Shown here: positions 33,402 to 43,500 of the stretch, in pieces
How the letters are laid out: each line of letters opens with the position of its first letter
How positions within the stretch are numbered: position 1 is the stretch's first letter
Source: GWE2-42-39 sp963662895
GTDB lineage: Bacteria > Bacteroidota > Bacteroidia > Bacteroidales > Prolixibacteraceae
Direction: 5' to 3'
Length of the DNA stretch: 64,000 bases
Assembly (NCBI GenBank): GCA_963662895.1
Contig: OY759982.1
Span: forward strand, 3,100,001-3,164,000
Translations under genes and position numbers: made by a program
Notes under the pieces: generated by a model
Told to the model about the DNA's origin: nothing
Seen by the model: only the letters and a program-made list of their open reading frames with translations
The model's database searches: none

Positions 33402-33935
33402 TTTCTTGTCTTTTTAGTAAATAATTCTGTTTCATACATTGTTTCATAGTTTGGTCTGGAGGCAGGTCATTCTGCATTGTGTGCAGTTATGCTGTTTTTC
33501 CGGGAAAACTTTAACAAAGGAAACCGGAGTCTGTGACAACAGTATGTCAGTAGCAAAAAGAGAAAGGATATTTTTTTCTACTCCGGGACAGATTACATTA
33601 ATTTCCTCCGGGTTTTACCCGGCGTTATGAACAGTGAAGCCCTTCAGGCTTCTCACCATGCCGTGTCTGACCTAAATCCGGTGTACCGGCTCTTTTGCCT
33701 CTCTCTTTTTGCTCTTCGTCCTCTGTCCCGTGCTCCTTGCCTTTCTTTCCTGCACAGCCCCAAATTCTCACCCTGCAAAGGGGGAGTACTCCGGCTTGCC
33801 GGAGGGAGGGGGTCTTGTCCCTGCAATATCCCTCTGTGGGGACATACATAAATAACCCGGGGTAAGTGAGGCACAAACATTACCTCCAAATAAGTAAAAC
33901 CTGCCTGTACCGATATATAAATATCTTAAATTTCA
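33402..33935. other. Gene-free stretch with dispersed-repeat scraps
   Basis: No convincing gene is seen. The segment 33640-33870 contains GC-rich text and CCGGCTTGCCGG. A TAACCCGGGGTAAG block (about 33853) recurs near 53757, before the 879-bp repeats, so this is probably debris of the same dispersed-repeat family. Small frames here in both directions look like chance ORFs. Confidence 0.5.
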
Positions 33936-33950
33936 TTAATAATTCTGACA

Positions 33951-34042
33951 GAATTATAGCTATAGTCCGAATAGAATTATAATGATAATTCTGATAGAAT
34001 TATAGTAATAATTCTATTAGGATTATAGTAATAGTCTTATTA
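33951..34042. repeat. 23-bp tandem array of small palindromes upstream of the HU/DUF4469 gene
   Basis: Four units start at 33951, 33974, 33997 and 34020, an exact 23-base period, with a partial unit before. The best unit reads GAATTAT-AGTA-ATAATTC, so each unit is itself a palindrome. Adjacent units also create AATTCTGATAGAATT palindromes across their junctions. The array ends about 65 bases before the ATG at 34109. It looks like a multi-operator or a DNA-curving element for the downstream DNA-binding protein. Confidence 0.8.
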
Positions 34043-34108
34043 TATTTATATATTTAAATCAGACTAATATCTTACTGTAGTGAGACTCTAATAAATAAAA
34101 TAACAACA

Positions 34109-34804
34109 ATGGCACTTAGTTATACATTACATCCAAACAAGCTGAATGAAGGCAGCAACAACTACCGGGCAACAATAAAGAACCGCCGGATATATTCATT
34201 AAACCGGATAATCGAAAAAATGGGGAACCGCCATTCGGTATTTACCGAAGCAGAAATGGAGGGCATCATCCTGCAATTCTTCGATGCGGTGGAGTACATA
34301 CTGAAAGATGGCGGAACAGTTGTAACGCCGTTGTTTACAGCCAGGAGCAGTATTGCCGGCATTTTTACCGGCCCGGATGATTCGTTTTACAGGAACCGTC
34401 ACCAGGTAAAAATAAACCTGAAACCGGGTTCCCGGCTAAAGGGACTTGCTGATAAGATAAAAACAAAAAAAGTACACAGTAGTTTGCCCAAGCCGGCTGT
34501 TGACACGTTTACCGACATGAACTCGGGGACTGTAAATTCACAGCTTACGCCCGGTGGCGCCGCTATTATAAAAGGGAAACGGCTGAAATACGATCAGGAT
34601 GATGAACAGCAGGGAATATTTATGGTTAACAGCAAGAGAAAGGAATTTAAAGTTGAGACGGTGTATAAAAATACATTTTCACAGGGAATGATGATGATCC
34701 CTGCCGGCCTTCAGCCCGGGGAATACCGGTTACAGGTACGCAGCAACCTGAATACAACGACAATCAGGATTGGCGAACTATCGCAGGTATTACTCGTTTC
34801 GTGA
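34109..34804 (+). CDS. HU-like DNA-binding protein with DUF4469 Ig-like C-terminal domain
   Basis: A 231-residue protein. Residues 1-115 match the HU-type domain found in large Bacteroidota HU relatives (ALSYTLHPNKLNEGSNNYRA, SVFTEAEMEGIILQFFDAVE, GGTVVTPLFTARSSIAG). Residues 150-231 match the DUF4469 Ig-like fold (NSQLTPGGAAIIKGKRLKYD, QGIFMVNSKRKEFKVETVYK, LQPGEYRLQVRSNL). Proteins of this type are abundant nucleoid-associated candidates with no settled role. The upstream 23-bp palindromic array could be its own binding region. Confidence 0.85.
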   Translation: MALSYTLHPNKLNEGSNNYRATIKNRRIYSLNRIIEKMGNRHSVFTEAEMEGIILQFFDAVEYILKDGGTVVTPLFTARSSIAGIFTGPDDSFYRNRHQVKINLKPGSRLKGLADKIKTKKVHSSLPKPAVDTFTDMNSGTVNSQLTPGGAAIIKGKRLKYDQDDEQQGIFMVNSKRKEFKVETVYKNTFSQGMMMIPAGLQPGEYRLQVRSNLNTTTIRIGELSQVLLVS

Positions 34805-34850
34805 ATAGAAAAATGAGAAATATGATTTTACGGAAGAATGAAAGGCGTAG

Positions 34851-35678
34851 TCATTTTTTATCAAAGGCTCCGCATCTGAAATCTGTTTCATTTCGCTGAT
34901 CGTAACGGTTCATCAGGCAAAGCAGGTCTTCTCCCTCGTCTCCGTTCTGATATTTCCGGCAAATCGTACATAAACCGGGAACCGGTACCGAATGTGGTTC
35001 GATCTTATTCCCGTCATCATCATAAAAACCGTTTATATCTTCGGAGTTGATGTCATCATTCTCATTTATTTCAAGTAGAAACGATGACATATCGTTGTCC
35101 GGGTCTGAATTTTTCATTTGGTCCTCCCCTGCTTCAATTTGTCCGGGCACAGGCAGAAAGTCTTTAACATTTATATCTAACCCGTCCGTGCAACCATGTT
35201 CTTCTTCGTATTTCATTTGTGCCTGCACTTCGCTACAGAGTGTGCAGTAGCCGGGGAAGGGACAAAATTCTTCGTCGTAATCACAAAATTCGATGTGATT
35301 TTCACCAAATGAAAGGGGAACATATTCTTCTTCCCATAAATTCAGGATAAACGGGTAGCGCAAATGAACCGGGTAATTTTTGGGGAAATCGAGGTAGAAA
35401 TGAAAATACTGTAACAGTTTTTCCAGTTCTGTTGCCAGAAGAGTCTGCTGTTTTCTGGTCAGTTTTCCGGGAGGTGGCAACTGTTCCTGACTAATCCCGG
35501 TTATTTGGGCAATGGGTTCCTTTTCGCCGTAAAGGTATTGCTCAACATATGACATGTCTTCCAGTTCCGGTTCACAGTCGGGATCGGCTCCCGACTTTTC
35601 CCAAAGTTCATGCGGCGGCCTTATATTCCCGGTAGCCTCATGAATATCTTCGATTAATTGTTCAATGTAGCGTTGCAT
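34851..35678 (-). CDS. Conserved hypothetical acidic protein with Cys-rich C-terminus
   Basis: A 275-residue acidic protein not assigned to a known function. A GYCTLC motif near residue 145 and PGLCTICRKYQNGDEGEDLL near the C-terminus (then CLMNRYDQ and FRCGAF) suggest a metal-binding or zinc-ribbon-like tail; the GLCTICRKYQ type of tail occurs in other Bacteroidota hypothetical proteins. It has no signal peptide or membrane segment. It is the last gene of a leftward operon with two tiny ORFs, a coiled-coil protein and a large acidic protein; its ATG lies five bases after the preceding stop. Confidence 0.65.
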   Translation of the reverse strand: MQRYIEQLIEDIHEATGNIRPPHELWEKSGADPDCEPELEDMSYVEQYLYGEKEPIAQITGISQEQLPPPGKLTRKQQTLLATELEKLLQYFHFYLDFPKNYPVHLRYPFILNLWEEEYVPLSFGENHIEFCDYDEEFCPFPGYCTLCSEVQAQMKYEEEHGCTDGLDINVKDFLPVPGQIEAGEDQMKNSDPDNDMSSFLLEINENDDINSEDINGFYDDDGNKIEPHSVPVPGLCTICRKYQNGDEGEDLLCLMNRYDQRNETDFRCGAFDKK

Positions 35679-35683
35679 AGGTG

Positions 35684-35791
35684 CTAACTTTGTATCTCGT
35701 ATTCAATGTCCATACACAATTCTTCCAGTTCCTGTTGTTTAAACGCGAACCACTGCTGGCGGTATTCCGACTGGCTGGTCAGGTTCTTCAT
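35684..35791 (-). CDS. Tiny ORF (35 aa) overlapping the 52-aa ORF
   Basis: ATG at 35791, stop at 35684: MKNLTSQSEYRQQWFAFKQQ, then a short acidic tail ending EYEIQS. It overlaps the 52-residue ORF by about 50 bases in another frame and ends five bases before the ATG of the Cys-rich protein, as a translationally coupled gene would. The composition is protein-like and the ORF fits the operon exactly, but 35 residues is short. It could instead be the displaced second half of the 52-residue frame. Confidence 0.45.
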   Translation of the reverse strand: MKNLTSQSEYRQQWFAFKQQELEELCMDIEYEIQS

Positions 35792-35897
35792 AAATTACTT
35801 CAAGCAGAAAATCCAGTATTTGCTGAAGTTTTTCTTCGTCATCTTTTACCGGATGGAGTATCGGGAGGATTTGGTCTAACAGTTTTTTGACTTTCAT
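35739..35897 (-). CDS. Small conserved-type protein (52 aa)
   Basis: ATG at 35897: MKVKKLLDQILPILHPVKDD, then EEKLQQILDFLLEVIYEEP and a short tail. The KLLDQILPI..KDDEEKLQQILDFLLEEIYEE pattern resembles the start of small hypothetical proteins in Bacteroidota that continue for another 30-40 residues. Here the frame ends early after QPVGIPPAVVRV, so it may be a shortened member. It lies between the coiled-coil gene and the Cys-rich gene, about 68 bases after the former. Confidence 0.5.
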   Translation of the reverse strand: MKVKKLLDQILPILHPVKDDEEKLQQILDFLLEVIYEEPDQPVGIPPAVVRV

Positions 35898-35965
35898 GTA
35901 ATTAGGTTTATTTTCCTGACAAAGATCGCCCCCTGTCAGTAGTTGGTTAGGTTAGATAAGCAAGG

Positions 35966-37018
35966 TTATTCTTTCCCCTGGTTTTCTTTTGTCTTCTCAA
36001 CAAAATAGGGTTTCGACGAACTTTCGATGGCCCGTATGGCAATATCTTTAACGCTGGCTTCAGCCGTCATTGCTTTTTGTGAGAGCTCCTTTATTGTTGC
36101 TTCCAGGTCTTTAATTTTCCCGTTCAGGGTTACAATAGTCTGGTCTTTCAGTTTAAGTTCACCTTTGGTTTCTTTTTCCTGAAGTTCTTTCTCGAAGTGG
36201 AATTGGGTTTCCAGCTTTTCTGTAACGGTTTTCGTAGCAGCCTCTACTGCTTTTTCAAGTTCGGCAGGGAAAGCTTCATTTTTTGCCCGCAGTTCTTTTA
36301 GTTCGGCTTCAGCTTCCCTGATTTTAGTTTCACGTTCAGCAAACTCTTTTTCGAATGCCGTTTTTTTGTCGGCCATCTCTTTTTCGAGTTTTTGTTTCTT
36401 TTCCTCGTACTGGTCGGTTTCTTTTTTCCGTGTTATTTTCAGGTTATACTGGTATTCTTCTTCTTCGCGGGCCTGGTTCTTTTTCCGGTCTTCAGCAGTT
36501 TCTTTTGCCTGGGTGGTATGAAGTTCCTGTTCCTTTTTCCATTGGGCCCGTTTCTCAGCCATTTCTGTTTCGAACCGTTCTTTTTCTGTTTTCATTTTTT
36601 CTTCGAATTCGGCTTTACGGGCTGCCATTTCCTGCTCGAACTGTTCTTTCTTCTCTTTTTGGGCCAGTAACATTACCGAGAGCGAATCAGTGGTAGCCGA
36701 TAACTGATAGAGGTCTTCAAGTTGTTGTTTTTCGATTTGAATGGCTTGTTGCAGTTCTTCAAATTTCCGGAATTCAGCAATGAAATTTTCGCTTATTTTG
36801 TCGAGGGTTGACGACAGGCTCACCTTAAGCCCCGAAACCTCTTTGATGATCCCTTCGTTGCTAAGGCTCACGGCACTTTTTACAAGGTTTTCCTTTTTTT
36901 GTTGTTCCTGTACTTTTTTAGGTTCGTCGGTTTTTTGTTCCTGCATCTTTTTCAGCAGTTCGTCATAAGCTGCAAGAATTTCGTTTTTCGTGTTTTTGAC
37001 ACCAATTTTTTGTTCCAT
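35966..37018 (-). CDS. Long coiled-coil protein of unknown function
   Basis: A 350-residue protein. Residues 1-30 (MEQKIGVKNTKNEILAAYDE) form a short head. Residues 90-320 are an almost continuous charged coiled coil (repeats such as KAEFEEKMKTEKERFETEMA and EKEMADKKTAFEKEFAERET), and the end (FVEKTKENQGKE) is disordered. It has no membrane segment and no recognised enzymatic domain. It starts three bases after the stop of the large acidic protein and so belongs to the same operon. A structural or scaffold role is a guess. Confidence 0.7.
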   Translation of the reverse strand: MEQKIGVKNTKNEILAAYDELLKKMQEQKTDEPKKVQEQQKKENLVKSAVSLSNEGIIKEVSGLKVSLSSTLDKISENFIAEFRKFEELQQAIQIEKQQLEDLYQLSATTDSLSVMLLAQKEKKEQFEQEMAARKAEFEEKMKTEKERFETEMAEKRAQWKKEQELHTTQAKETAEDRKKNQAREEEEYQYNLKITRKKETDQYEEKKQKLEKEMADKKTAFEKEFAERETKIREAEAELKELRAKNEAFPAELEKAVEAATKTVTEKLETQFHFEKELQEKETKGELKLKDQTIVTLNGKIKDLEATIKELSQKAMTAEASVKDIAIRAIESSSKPYFVEKTKENQGKE

Positions 37019-37020
37019 GT

Positions 37021-38424
37021 TTATCGCGTTAAAAAATTCACTAACTGGTTAATTTTTATTATCATGTTTAATGATGCAAGTATTTCGTAGTCTTTCTCCG
37101 AAAGGTCGAATTCACCAAGTACTGAGTCAAATGCTTCTGTTTTGTTCAGATCGTCTCCGCGTGTGGCCAGGAACAGGTGAAAAGTAAGGAAATAAACCTG
37201 TTCTATTTCGGAAATGGTTTTTCTCCCGGGGAAAAACGTTTCGAAAGAAAAGGGATAATCCAATATTTCCGACGGTTCTTTGCCTTCAATCACCTGGCCT
37301 GTTTCGTATATTAACCTTATTAAAGGGTAAGCAGGGTATTTCAGGGCATACTCTTTCAGCCGTTTGCTGAAATTACGTGAGCCTTGTTTCTGAAGAAGTA
37401 GCAATTCGAGAAAATAAGTACCGGGCAGGCCCTGGCTGTCCTTCTCAAATTTTTTCAGTTCTGCTCCTGCCTGGTCCGGGTCGTTTGGGATTAATTGGTA
37501 AATATGCAGGAACCGTTTTTTCATTTCGTCGAAAATAATCCGTTCACCGGGGGTAATACCCAACACATAGTCTTCGAGTGGATCCTCGCTGATATTAACA
37601 TTCAGTTTTTCATAAAATTCGTCATAATATTTATTGTGCAGATCCACATCAATAAGTTCGTCAACTAACGAATTGGCCAGCTTCATCAGGATTACAGAAT
37701 TATCTTTATCCAGTTCATCAATATGGGTACACAGTCCCAGGAACTTTTCTCTTTTTTCATCAAACGACATTCTGCCGAATTCATCATCATCGTATTCCTC
37801 ATCATCGAACTCGTCATTATCGTATTCGTCATCATCGAACTCATCTAAATCTTCGTCATCATTCAAAAATATATAGTTGCCGGGGCCGGCGGTACGTTCC
37901 AGTTGGGCAAGCGTGCGTTGTACCGTGGCATCATCGTCGAAAAAGCCGCGCATGTATACAGGCACACCGTTCCTCCCACATTCGATATCAATTAAATCGA
38001 TATCTTCGGTGTCTTCTTCCAGCATAAAACGGGTGGTCGAAGTAAAATCTTTATGAGGTTTAATCCCGTAATCTTCGGCAAATTCGAGACCCGCATAAAC
38101 AATGTTGTGTGCCAGTTCGTAATTAATTGGTTGAAACGACATCTGTCCGTCATGCTTTTCGAATTGTTCCCGGTATTCGCTTTTCGAAACGTTAAACATG
38201 AAGTGGGTATCCTTTATCCCCAGACATAGCAGGTCGACCAGGTAGAAAACTACAGTAATGTTGCCATTGGTATGTTGCCGGGCAATCGATAGTTGTACCA
38301 GGCGCGAATCTTCCCAGTCGCTGTTTACAATACATTCGTATACAGGCAGGGTGCGTGCCTTTTGGCGAATGTAATTTTCAGGACTGAGCATCCTGACAAC
38401 TTTTCCTCTATTCTTTTTTGCCAT
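37021..38424 (-). CDS. Large acidic protein of unknown function, first gene of a five-gene operon
   Basis: The likely start is the ATG at 38424 (MAKKNRGKVVRMLSPENYIR), giving 467 residues; the open frame extends upstream without a good start. The N-terminal half has VLxLxxxRQHTNGNITVVFY and VDLLCLGIKDTHFMFNVSKS-type strands. The middle holds an acidic low-complexity run built of DEFDDDEY-like units (about 195-225). The C-terminal half is helical. No family of known function is recognised. The N-terminal text resembles conserved Bacteroidota hypothetical proteins, which suggests the whole operon is lineage-specific. Confidence 0.65.
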   Translation of the reverse strand: MAKKNRGKVVRMLSPENYIRQKARTLPVYECIVNSDWEDSRLVQLSIARQHTNGNITVVFYLVDLLCLGIKDTHFMFNVSKSEYREQFEKHDGQMSFQPINYELAHNIVYAGLEFAEDYGIKPHKDFTSTTRFMLEEDTEDIDLIDIECGRNGVPVYMRGFFDDDATVQRTLAQLERTAGPGNYIFLNDDEDLDEFDDDEYDNDEFDDEEYDDDEFGRMSFDEKREKFLGLCTHIDELDKDNSVILMKLANSLVDELIDVDLHNKYYDEFYEKLNVNISEDPLEDYVLGITPGERIIFDEMKKRFLHIYQLIPNDPDQAGAELKKFEKDSQGLPGTYFLELLLLQKQGSRNFSKRLKEYALKYPAYPLIRLIYETGQVIEGKEPSEILDYPFSFETFFPGRKTISEIEQVYFLTFHLFLATRGDDLNKTEAFDSVLGEFDLSEKDYEILASLNMIIKINQLVNFLTR

Positions 38425-38654
38425 ATTTCTGTTTAAAAATATGGGTAAAGATAAAAGGATTTTGTTCATAAACCTGACAGATTTTTTGTTCTTACAATCG
38501 TGGTAAAGTTTCTTTTTGTAAGAATAACTGATCAAATATTAACTGTCTGGTATATTTTCAGTCCATTTTCCAGGCATTGGTGTATAAATTTTATTTTTTT
38601 GTATTATTGCAGATTGCTAAACACTAACCGGGAAATATTAAAATATCAATACAG

Positions 38655-39251
38655 ATGGGGGTATTCTCTAATGATAAAGCAGCTCTAAAAGGGGTTTCAA
38701 AAGGAAATCTTGAAGCTTATCGTTATCTGTTTGATAACCATTTCCCCGATCTTTGTAATTTCCTGTTGCTTTATTTTTCCGATAAGGGCCTTGCTGAAGA
38801 AATAGCCCTTGATATATTCGCGTATATTTGGGAAAAAAGGGGACACATCCGGATTAAATCTTCATTTAAAGGCTTTTTGTTTGCCGCGGCTAAAAACAGG
38901 GCAGTCAGCCATTACCGGAAAAAACAAAAAGATTTGTTTTCTTCACTCGAAATAGAAAATCTTACTTTACCTGATCCGGGTTCCTCTCAACAAGCCATTG
39001 AGGACAAAGAACTCCGGCAAATTATTAACCAGGCTATTGAAGGGCTTCCTCCCAAAAGCCGGATGATTTATAAAATGGCCTGGGAAGATGACCTTTCACA
39101 AAAAGAAATAGCCCGGGAATTGGGTTTAAGTCCCAAAACAGTTGAAAATCATGTTAGTATAGCTCTCCGAAAGCTACGGGAAACATTGAAGCCATATTAT
39201 AACCAGATATTTATTTTTTTGATGATTTCACTGTTCTTCCATAAATTATAA
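38655..39251 (+). CDS. ECF RNA polymerase sigma factor of the second SusCD locus
   Basis: A 198-residue ECF sigma factor. Region 2 appears in LEAYRYLFDNHFPDLCNFLL and EIALDIFAYIWEKRGHIRIK; region 4 in LPPKSRMIYKMAWEDDLSQK and PKTVENHVSIALRKLRE. A hydrophobic C-terminal tail (QIFIFLMISLFFHKL) is also seen in the other PUL sigma factor. The FecR partner follows 145 bases downstream. Confidence 0.93.
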   Translation: MGVFSNDKAALKGVSKGNLEAYRYLFDNHFPDLCNFLLLYFSDKGLAEEIALDIFAYIWEKRGHIRIKSSFKGFLFAAAKNRAVSHYRKKQKDLFSSLEIENLTLPDPGSSQQAIEDKELRQIINQAIEGLPPKSRMIYKMAWEDDLSQKEIARELGLSPKTVENHVSIALRKLRETLKPYYNQIFIFLMISLFFHKL

Positions 39252-39396
39252 AAAAAAACAAAGTCCCCTTTTGAGGGATTCAATTGTTTTTTGCGACTAG
39301 TTTACAGAGACCTTATTTAAAACCTGCGATGTGAAACATTTTTATTGTTTTGATCAGGTTTGAAGGCAACAGACGTTATCGTCTAAAGTTATTATT

Positions 39397-40392
39397 ATGA
39401 AACAGGAAAATATACCATGGGATGTTATTTCCTCCTGTTTGTCAGGAAATAAAGAGGAGGAAAAACTGAAGATAATCCGTGATTGGCTTGCCGAATCGGA
39501 TGATCACCCGGTCATTCTCAGGGAGATAGTCAACACATGGCAGTTAACCAAAAAAGAGACAGCGTTTTACGAGCCGGATAAAGAGCTTTTGTGGGAAAAA
39601 TTATTACTTAAGATCGGGTATCGTCCTGAAAAGCATATCCTGATGAATGCCAGGATAAAATGGCTGGCGGTTGCCGCGGTGGCACTTTTGGTTTTTATTG
39701 CAGGAGTATGGCTGGGAAATTTTTCCAGGGAAGATAATTATCCTTTGGCATACACCAGTATTAAAGCTCCTTCGGGGAGCCGTACCCATATTGTTTTGCC
39801 CGACAGTACCACTGTTTGGCTAAATTCAGGGGCAGAAGTCCGCTATCCGGCAGCATTTGAAAAAAAGTCACGGGATGTTTTTATCTCCGGAGAATGCTTT
39901 TTTGATGTGACCAAAGACTTAAAGCGACCATTCGTTGTTCACTGCTCCGATTTCAAAGTTAAAGTGTTTGGAACGAGTTTTAATATCAGGGAAAATAAAA
40001 AATATGAACGAACAGATGTCTCGCTAATCGAAGGTAAAATACAGGTACAAAATAAGTCCGGTAATCCGCTTACCGTGTTGTCTCCCGGGGAACAATTCAT
40101 ATATAAAGAAGGAACAGGGATTATAAAGAAAATTGATAACATGGATGCATTAGTAGCATGGAAAAATGATATGCTTATTTTTGAGGATGAGCCTCTTGAG
40201 AATGTAGTCCAGACACTGGAAAGTTGGTATGGGGTAAAATTTCAGGTGGATGCCGCGGTTTTGAGGAATCATCACCGGTATACTTTTAAAGTAAAAACAG
40301 AAAGTCTGCGTGAGGTGCTTGAGTTTATTTCTGTAATTACCCCGATTAAATATACTGTTGAAGGAGAAAAAGTAAATATAAAATATAAATAA
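39397..40392 (+). CDS. FecR-family anti-sigma factor of the second SusCD locus
   Basis: A 331-residue protein with a cytoplasmic N-terminus, one membrane helix (WLAVAAVALLVFIAGVWLG, about 88-106), the FecR domain (IKAPSGSRTHIVLPDSTTVW, ISGECFFDVTKDLKRPFVVH) and a DUF4974 C-terminal domain (LENVVQTLESWYGVKFQVDA). It pairs with the upstream sigma factor and the STN domain of the downstream SusC. Confidence 0.94.
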   Translation: MKQENIPWDVISSCLSGNKEEEKLKIIRDWLAESDDHPVILREIVNTWQLTKKETAFYEPDKELLWEKLLLKIGYRPEKHILMNARIKWLAVAAVALLVFIAGVWLGNFSREDNYPLAYTSIKAPSGSRTHIVLPDSTTVWLNSGAEVRYPAAFEKKSRDVFISGECFFDVTKDLKRPFVVHCSDFKVKVFGTSFNIRENKKYERTDVSLIEGKIQVQNKSGNPLTVLSPGEQFIYKEGTGIIKKIDNMDALVAWKNDMLIFEDEPLENVVQTLESWYGVKFQVDAAVLRNHHRYTFKVKTESLREVLEFISVITPIKYTVEGEKVNIKYK

Positions 40393-40420
40393 AGACAGGG
40401 AAGGCCCTCTTCCCTGTCTT
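40392..40420 (+). terminator. Hairpin after fecR, before susC
   Basis: A perfect 12-base stem, AAGACAGGGAAG with CTTCCCTGTCTT, closes a five-base loop right after the fecR stop codon. It probably terminates or attenuates the sigma/FecR message so that susC is driven from its own promoter. Confidence 0.75.
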
Positions 40421-40517
40421 AATAGTTAAATGTTGAACCTGGGTCTTTTAAAGTTCCTGACCGTCTTGCAAACCACCGGAGCTTTATCAGATCCAAAATT
40501 CCAAATTATTCAAAAAT

Positions 40518-43500
40518 ATGAAAAAAAAGTGTAATGAACCAGAACCGGGTTATTCCCGCTTCAAAAAATTTATGCTGGCGATGAGACTGACTTTATTTTT
40601 AATTATTGTAGCTGTTTTTAGCTCAAGCGCTGCAACGTACGGACAAACGACAAAATTGGATTTAACCATTAAAAACGGGCAAATCCGGGAGATTCTTAGT
40701 CAGATTGAAGACCAATCTGAATACTCTTTCATGTATGACAACAACCAGATTGATGTTTCAAAAAAGGTTTCGGTGGATATGAAGTCTTCTTCTATCGAAA
40801 ACATTTTAAATGAAATATTTAAAGGAGCGGAGGTTACATACAGAATTATTGACCGGCATATTATGCTGTACCCTGAAAAATCCTTTCAGTTAAGTCAACA
40901 GAAAACGACTATTACCGGTAAAATTACAGACTCAACCAGTCAGCCGTTGCCCGGAGTGACTGTACTTGTTAAGGGGACGTCCCAGGGGGTCGTTACCGAC
41001 ATTGACGGGAATTATTCTCTTGCGAACGTTCCCGGTGATGCAACACTGGTCTTTTCGTTTATAGGGATGAAGACGCAGGAGATACCTGTTGCCGGAAAAA
41101 CGGTATTGAATGTTATGATGAAGTCGGAAATGAAAGACATTGACGAGGTAATGGTTATAGCCTACGGAACCACAAAAAAATCTACTTTTACAGGTTCTGC
41201 GGCATCAATAAATTCTGATCAAATAGAAAAAATTTCAGGCACCGGCTTCATGGAAACTTTACAGGGAATGTCTGCCGGGGTGAATATAGCGAACTACGAA
41301 GGTAATCCGGGAGGAGACACTCGCATTCAAATTCGCGGGGTTAGTTCCATGTCGGGAGAATCAACTCCTCTATATGTTGTTGACGGTATGCCATACGATG
41401 GTCAATTAAACTCTATTTCGCCATCAGACATTGAGTCTATGACTATTTTAAAAGACGCAACAGCTGCATCTCTTTATGGTTCACGCGCTGCAAATGGTGT
41501 TGTTGTGATTACCACGAAGAAAGGGAAAAAGGGTTCTGCTCCTGTTGTTAATTTCCGTGCAGCAATCGGAACATCAGATAATGCGGTCAAAAACCCCACA
41601 AAAGCAAATCCATATCAGCAATTAATGAATACATGGACAGCTGTTTACAACGACCAGTACTATGTTAATGGCTTAGATGCCGGCGAGGCCGGGGATTATG
41701 CTTCTTCTACTCTTTTGCCTCACCTGGTAAATGCCCGAACAAATTCAGACGGGGAAACTGTTTATGTAACACCTTTCGCATGGACAGGAGATGCCTCAAA
41801 TTATGTTTTACATGATGGCGCCGGAAATTGCTACACTAATCCGAATTTAGAAATGGTTTGGGATGAAGATGATTATGACTGGTATGGTGCTGTATTTTCC
41901 CGTAAACTTCGTCAGGATTACAGTTTGGATGTAAGTGGCTCTTCCGGTAATGGAAAAACAAACTATTATACGTCTGCATCATACTTAAATGATAAAGGTT
42001 ATGGAAATAGTCAGTATTATAAACGTTATTCGTTTCGCGCTAAAGTAAACACTGAGATTGCAAGTTGGTTATCAATGGGGGGAAATTTAGCATACAGTTA
42101 TTCACGTCAGAATGTGTCTGGTGCAACCCGTGCCCTTGTGTTCTCAAATACATTAAACTCTCCATGGTTGCGTAATGCCGACAATACTGATTGGTATTAT
42201 TCGCAAAAAACAGGAGAACGCATGTATGACTTTGGTCAGAATAATGCCCATTTCTTTGGTATTCATGTATTGAATAATGGCGGTGATTACTGGGATAATC
42301 CTAATGATGAGGATTTCAATTGTAACGAAAATTCAATGATAACTGCACAATATTTTGCTGATTTAACCTTGCCGAAAAATTTTAAATTTAAAACGGCCCT
42401 TAATTTAGATGATATTATTCGAAATGAGTACACATACGGCTCTGCAGTTCATGGTAGCGGACAGATGGAACCTTATGGCGTAACAGTTATGACCAGTGGC
42501 GGATCTGCGTCAAGAACAAACTATAAGACAGTTTCCCTTACATGGAATAACATTTTAACCTGGGATAAATCTATTAAAGATCATAATTTCAGTGCAATGT
42601 TAGGACAAGAATTCTATTCAAATAATCGACAATACAATTATGGATATGGAGAAGGGATTATGCAAATCGGCCAATATGAATTAGCTTCTACAACAACTAA
42701 CTTCTCGGTTGACTCATATCGTAATAAATATACATTACTATCTTTCTTTGGTAAGGCCAAATACAATTATTTGAATAAATATTATATGTCAGCGTCTATT
42801 CGCAGGGATGGTTCTTCCCGTTTCAGCAAAGATAGTCGTTGGGGTAATTTCTTTTCAGTTGGTGCATCCTGGCGTATATCAAAAGAAAATTTTATGGAAG
42901 ACATTCCATGGTTAGATAACCTTGCATTACGCGGAAGTTATGGAACATCAGGAAATGATAAACTAATTACCCGTGACACAAGTAACGGAACTTCCGGTGA
43001 CGAAATCCTGTATGCATACCAGGGGTATTACGATTCGGATGATTTGTATGGTTCTGCCGGATACAAACAAACTACAATTCCAACAAGTAATCTAAAATGG
43101 GAAAAGAATCAACAATTAAATTTAGCTATTGACTTTGGAGTTTATAATCGTTTGAACGGAACCATCGAATACTTTAGCAAAAAAGCCAAAGATTTGTTGT
43201 ACTACAGGACACTTCCTTTATCAGCACAAGTAGGTGATGCCGAAGGTATCAACACAAATATCGGGGATGTAAAAAACAGTGGCGTTGAAATTACATTAAA
43301 TGCAAATGCTATACAAAACCGTCATCTTGTATGGAATATTAATCTCAATCTTTCTACCTTAAAAAATGAAGTTACAAATCTACCCGGAGGGGCATATACC
43401 TATACGCTGCGTACTGCCGGTTATAAATTAGAAGAAGGTCATTCTCTCTATGAATTCTATATGCCCAAAAATGCCGGCGTTAACCCGGACAACGGGAACA

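Noticed and set aside
33625..33889. Overlapping frames of 74-83 residues on both strands
   Set aside because: GC-rich repeat-derived text with no recognisable domain and no ribosome-binding context; treated as dispersed-repeat debris.
33936..34042. Possible CRISPR array or leader
   Set aside because: The 23-base units are contiguous and themselves palindromic, without spacers; no cas genes are nearby.
36355..36696. Phe-rich plus-strand frames of 92-113 residues
   Set aside because: They are the antisense of the Glu/Lys-rich coiled-coil gene and reflect its codon composition.
35966..37018. SMC-like or phage tape-measure protein
   Set aside because: No ATPase head motifs and no phage genes around it; only a coiled coil can be supported.
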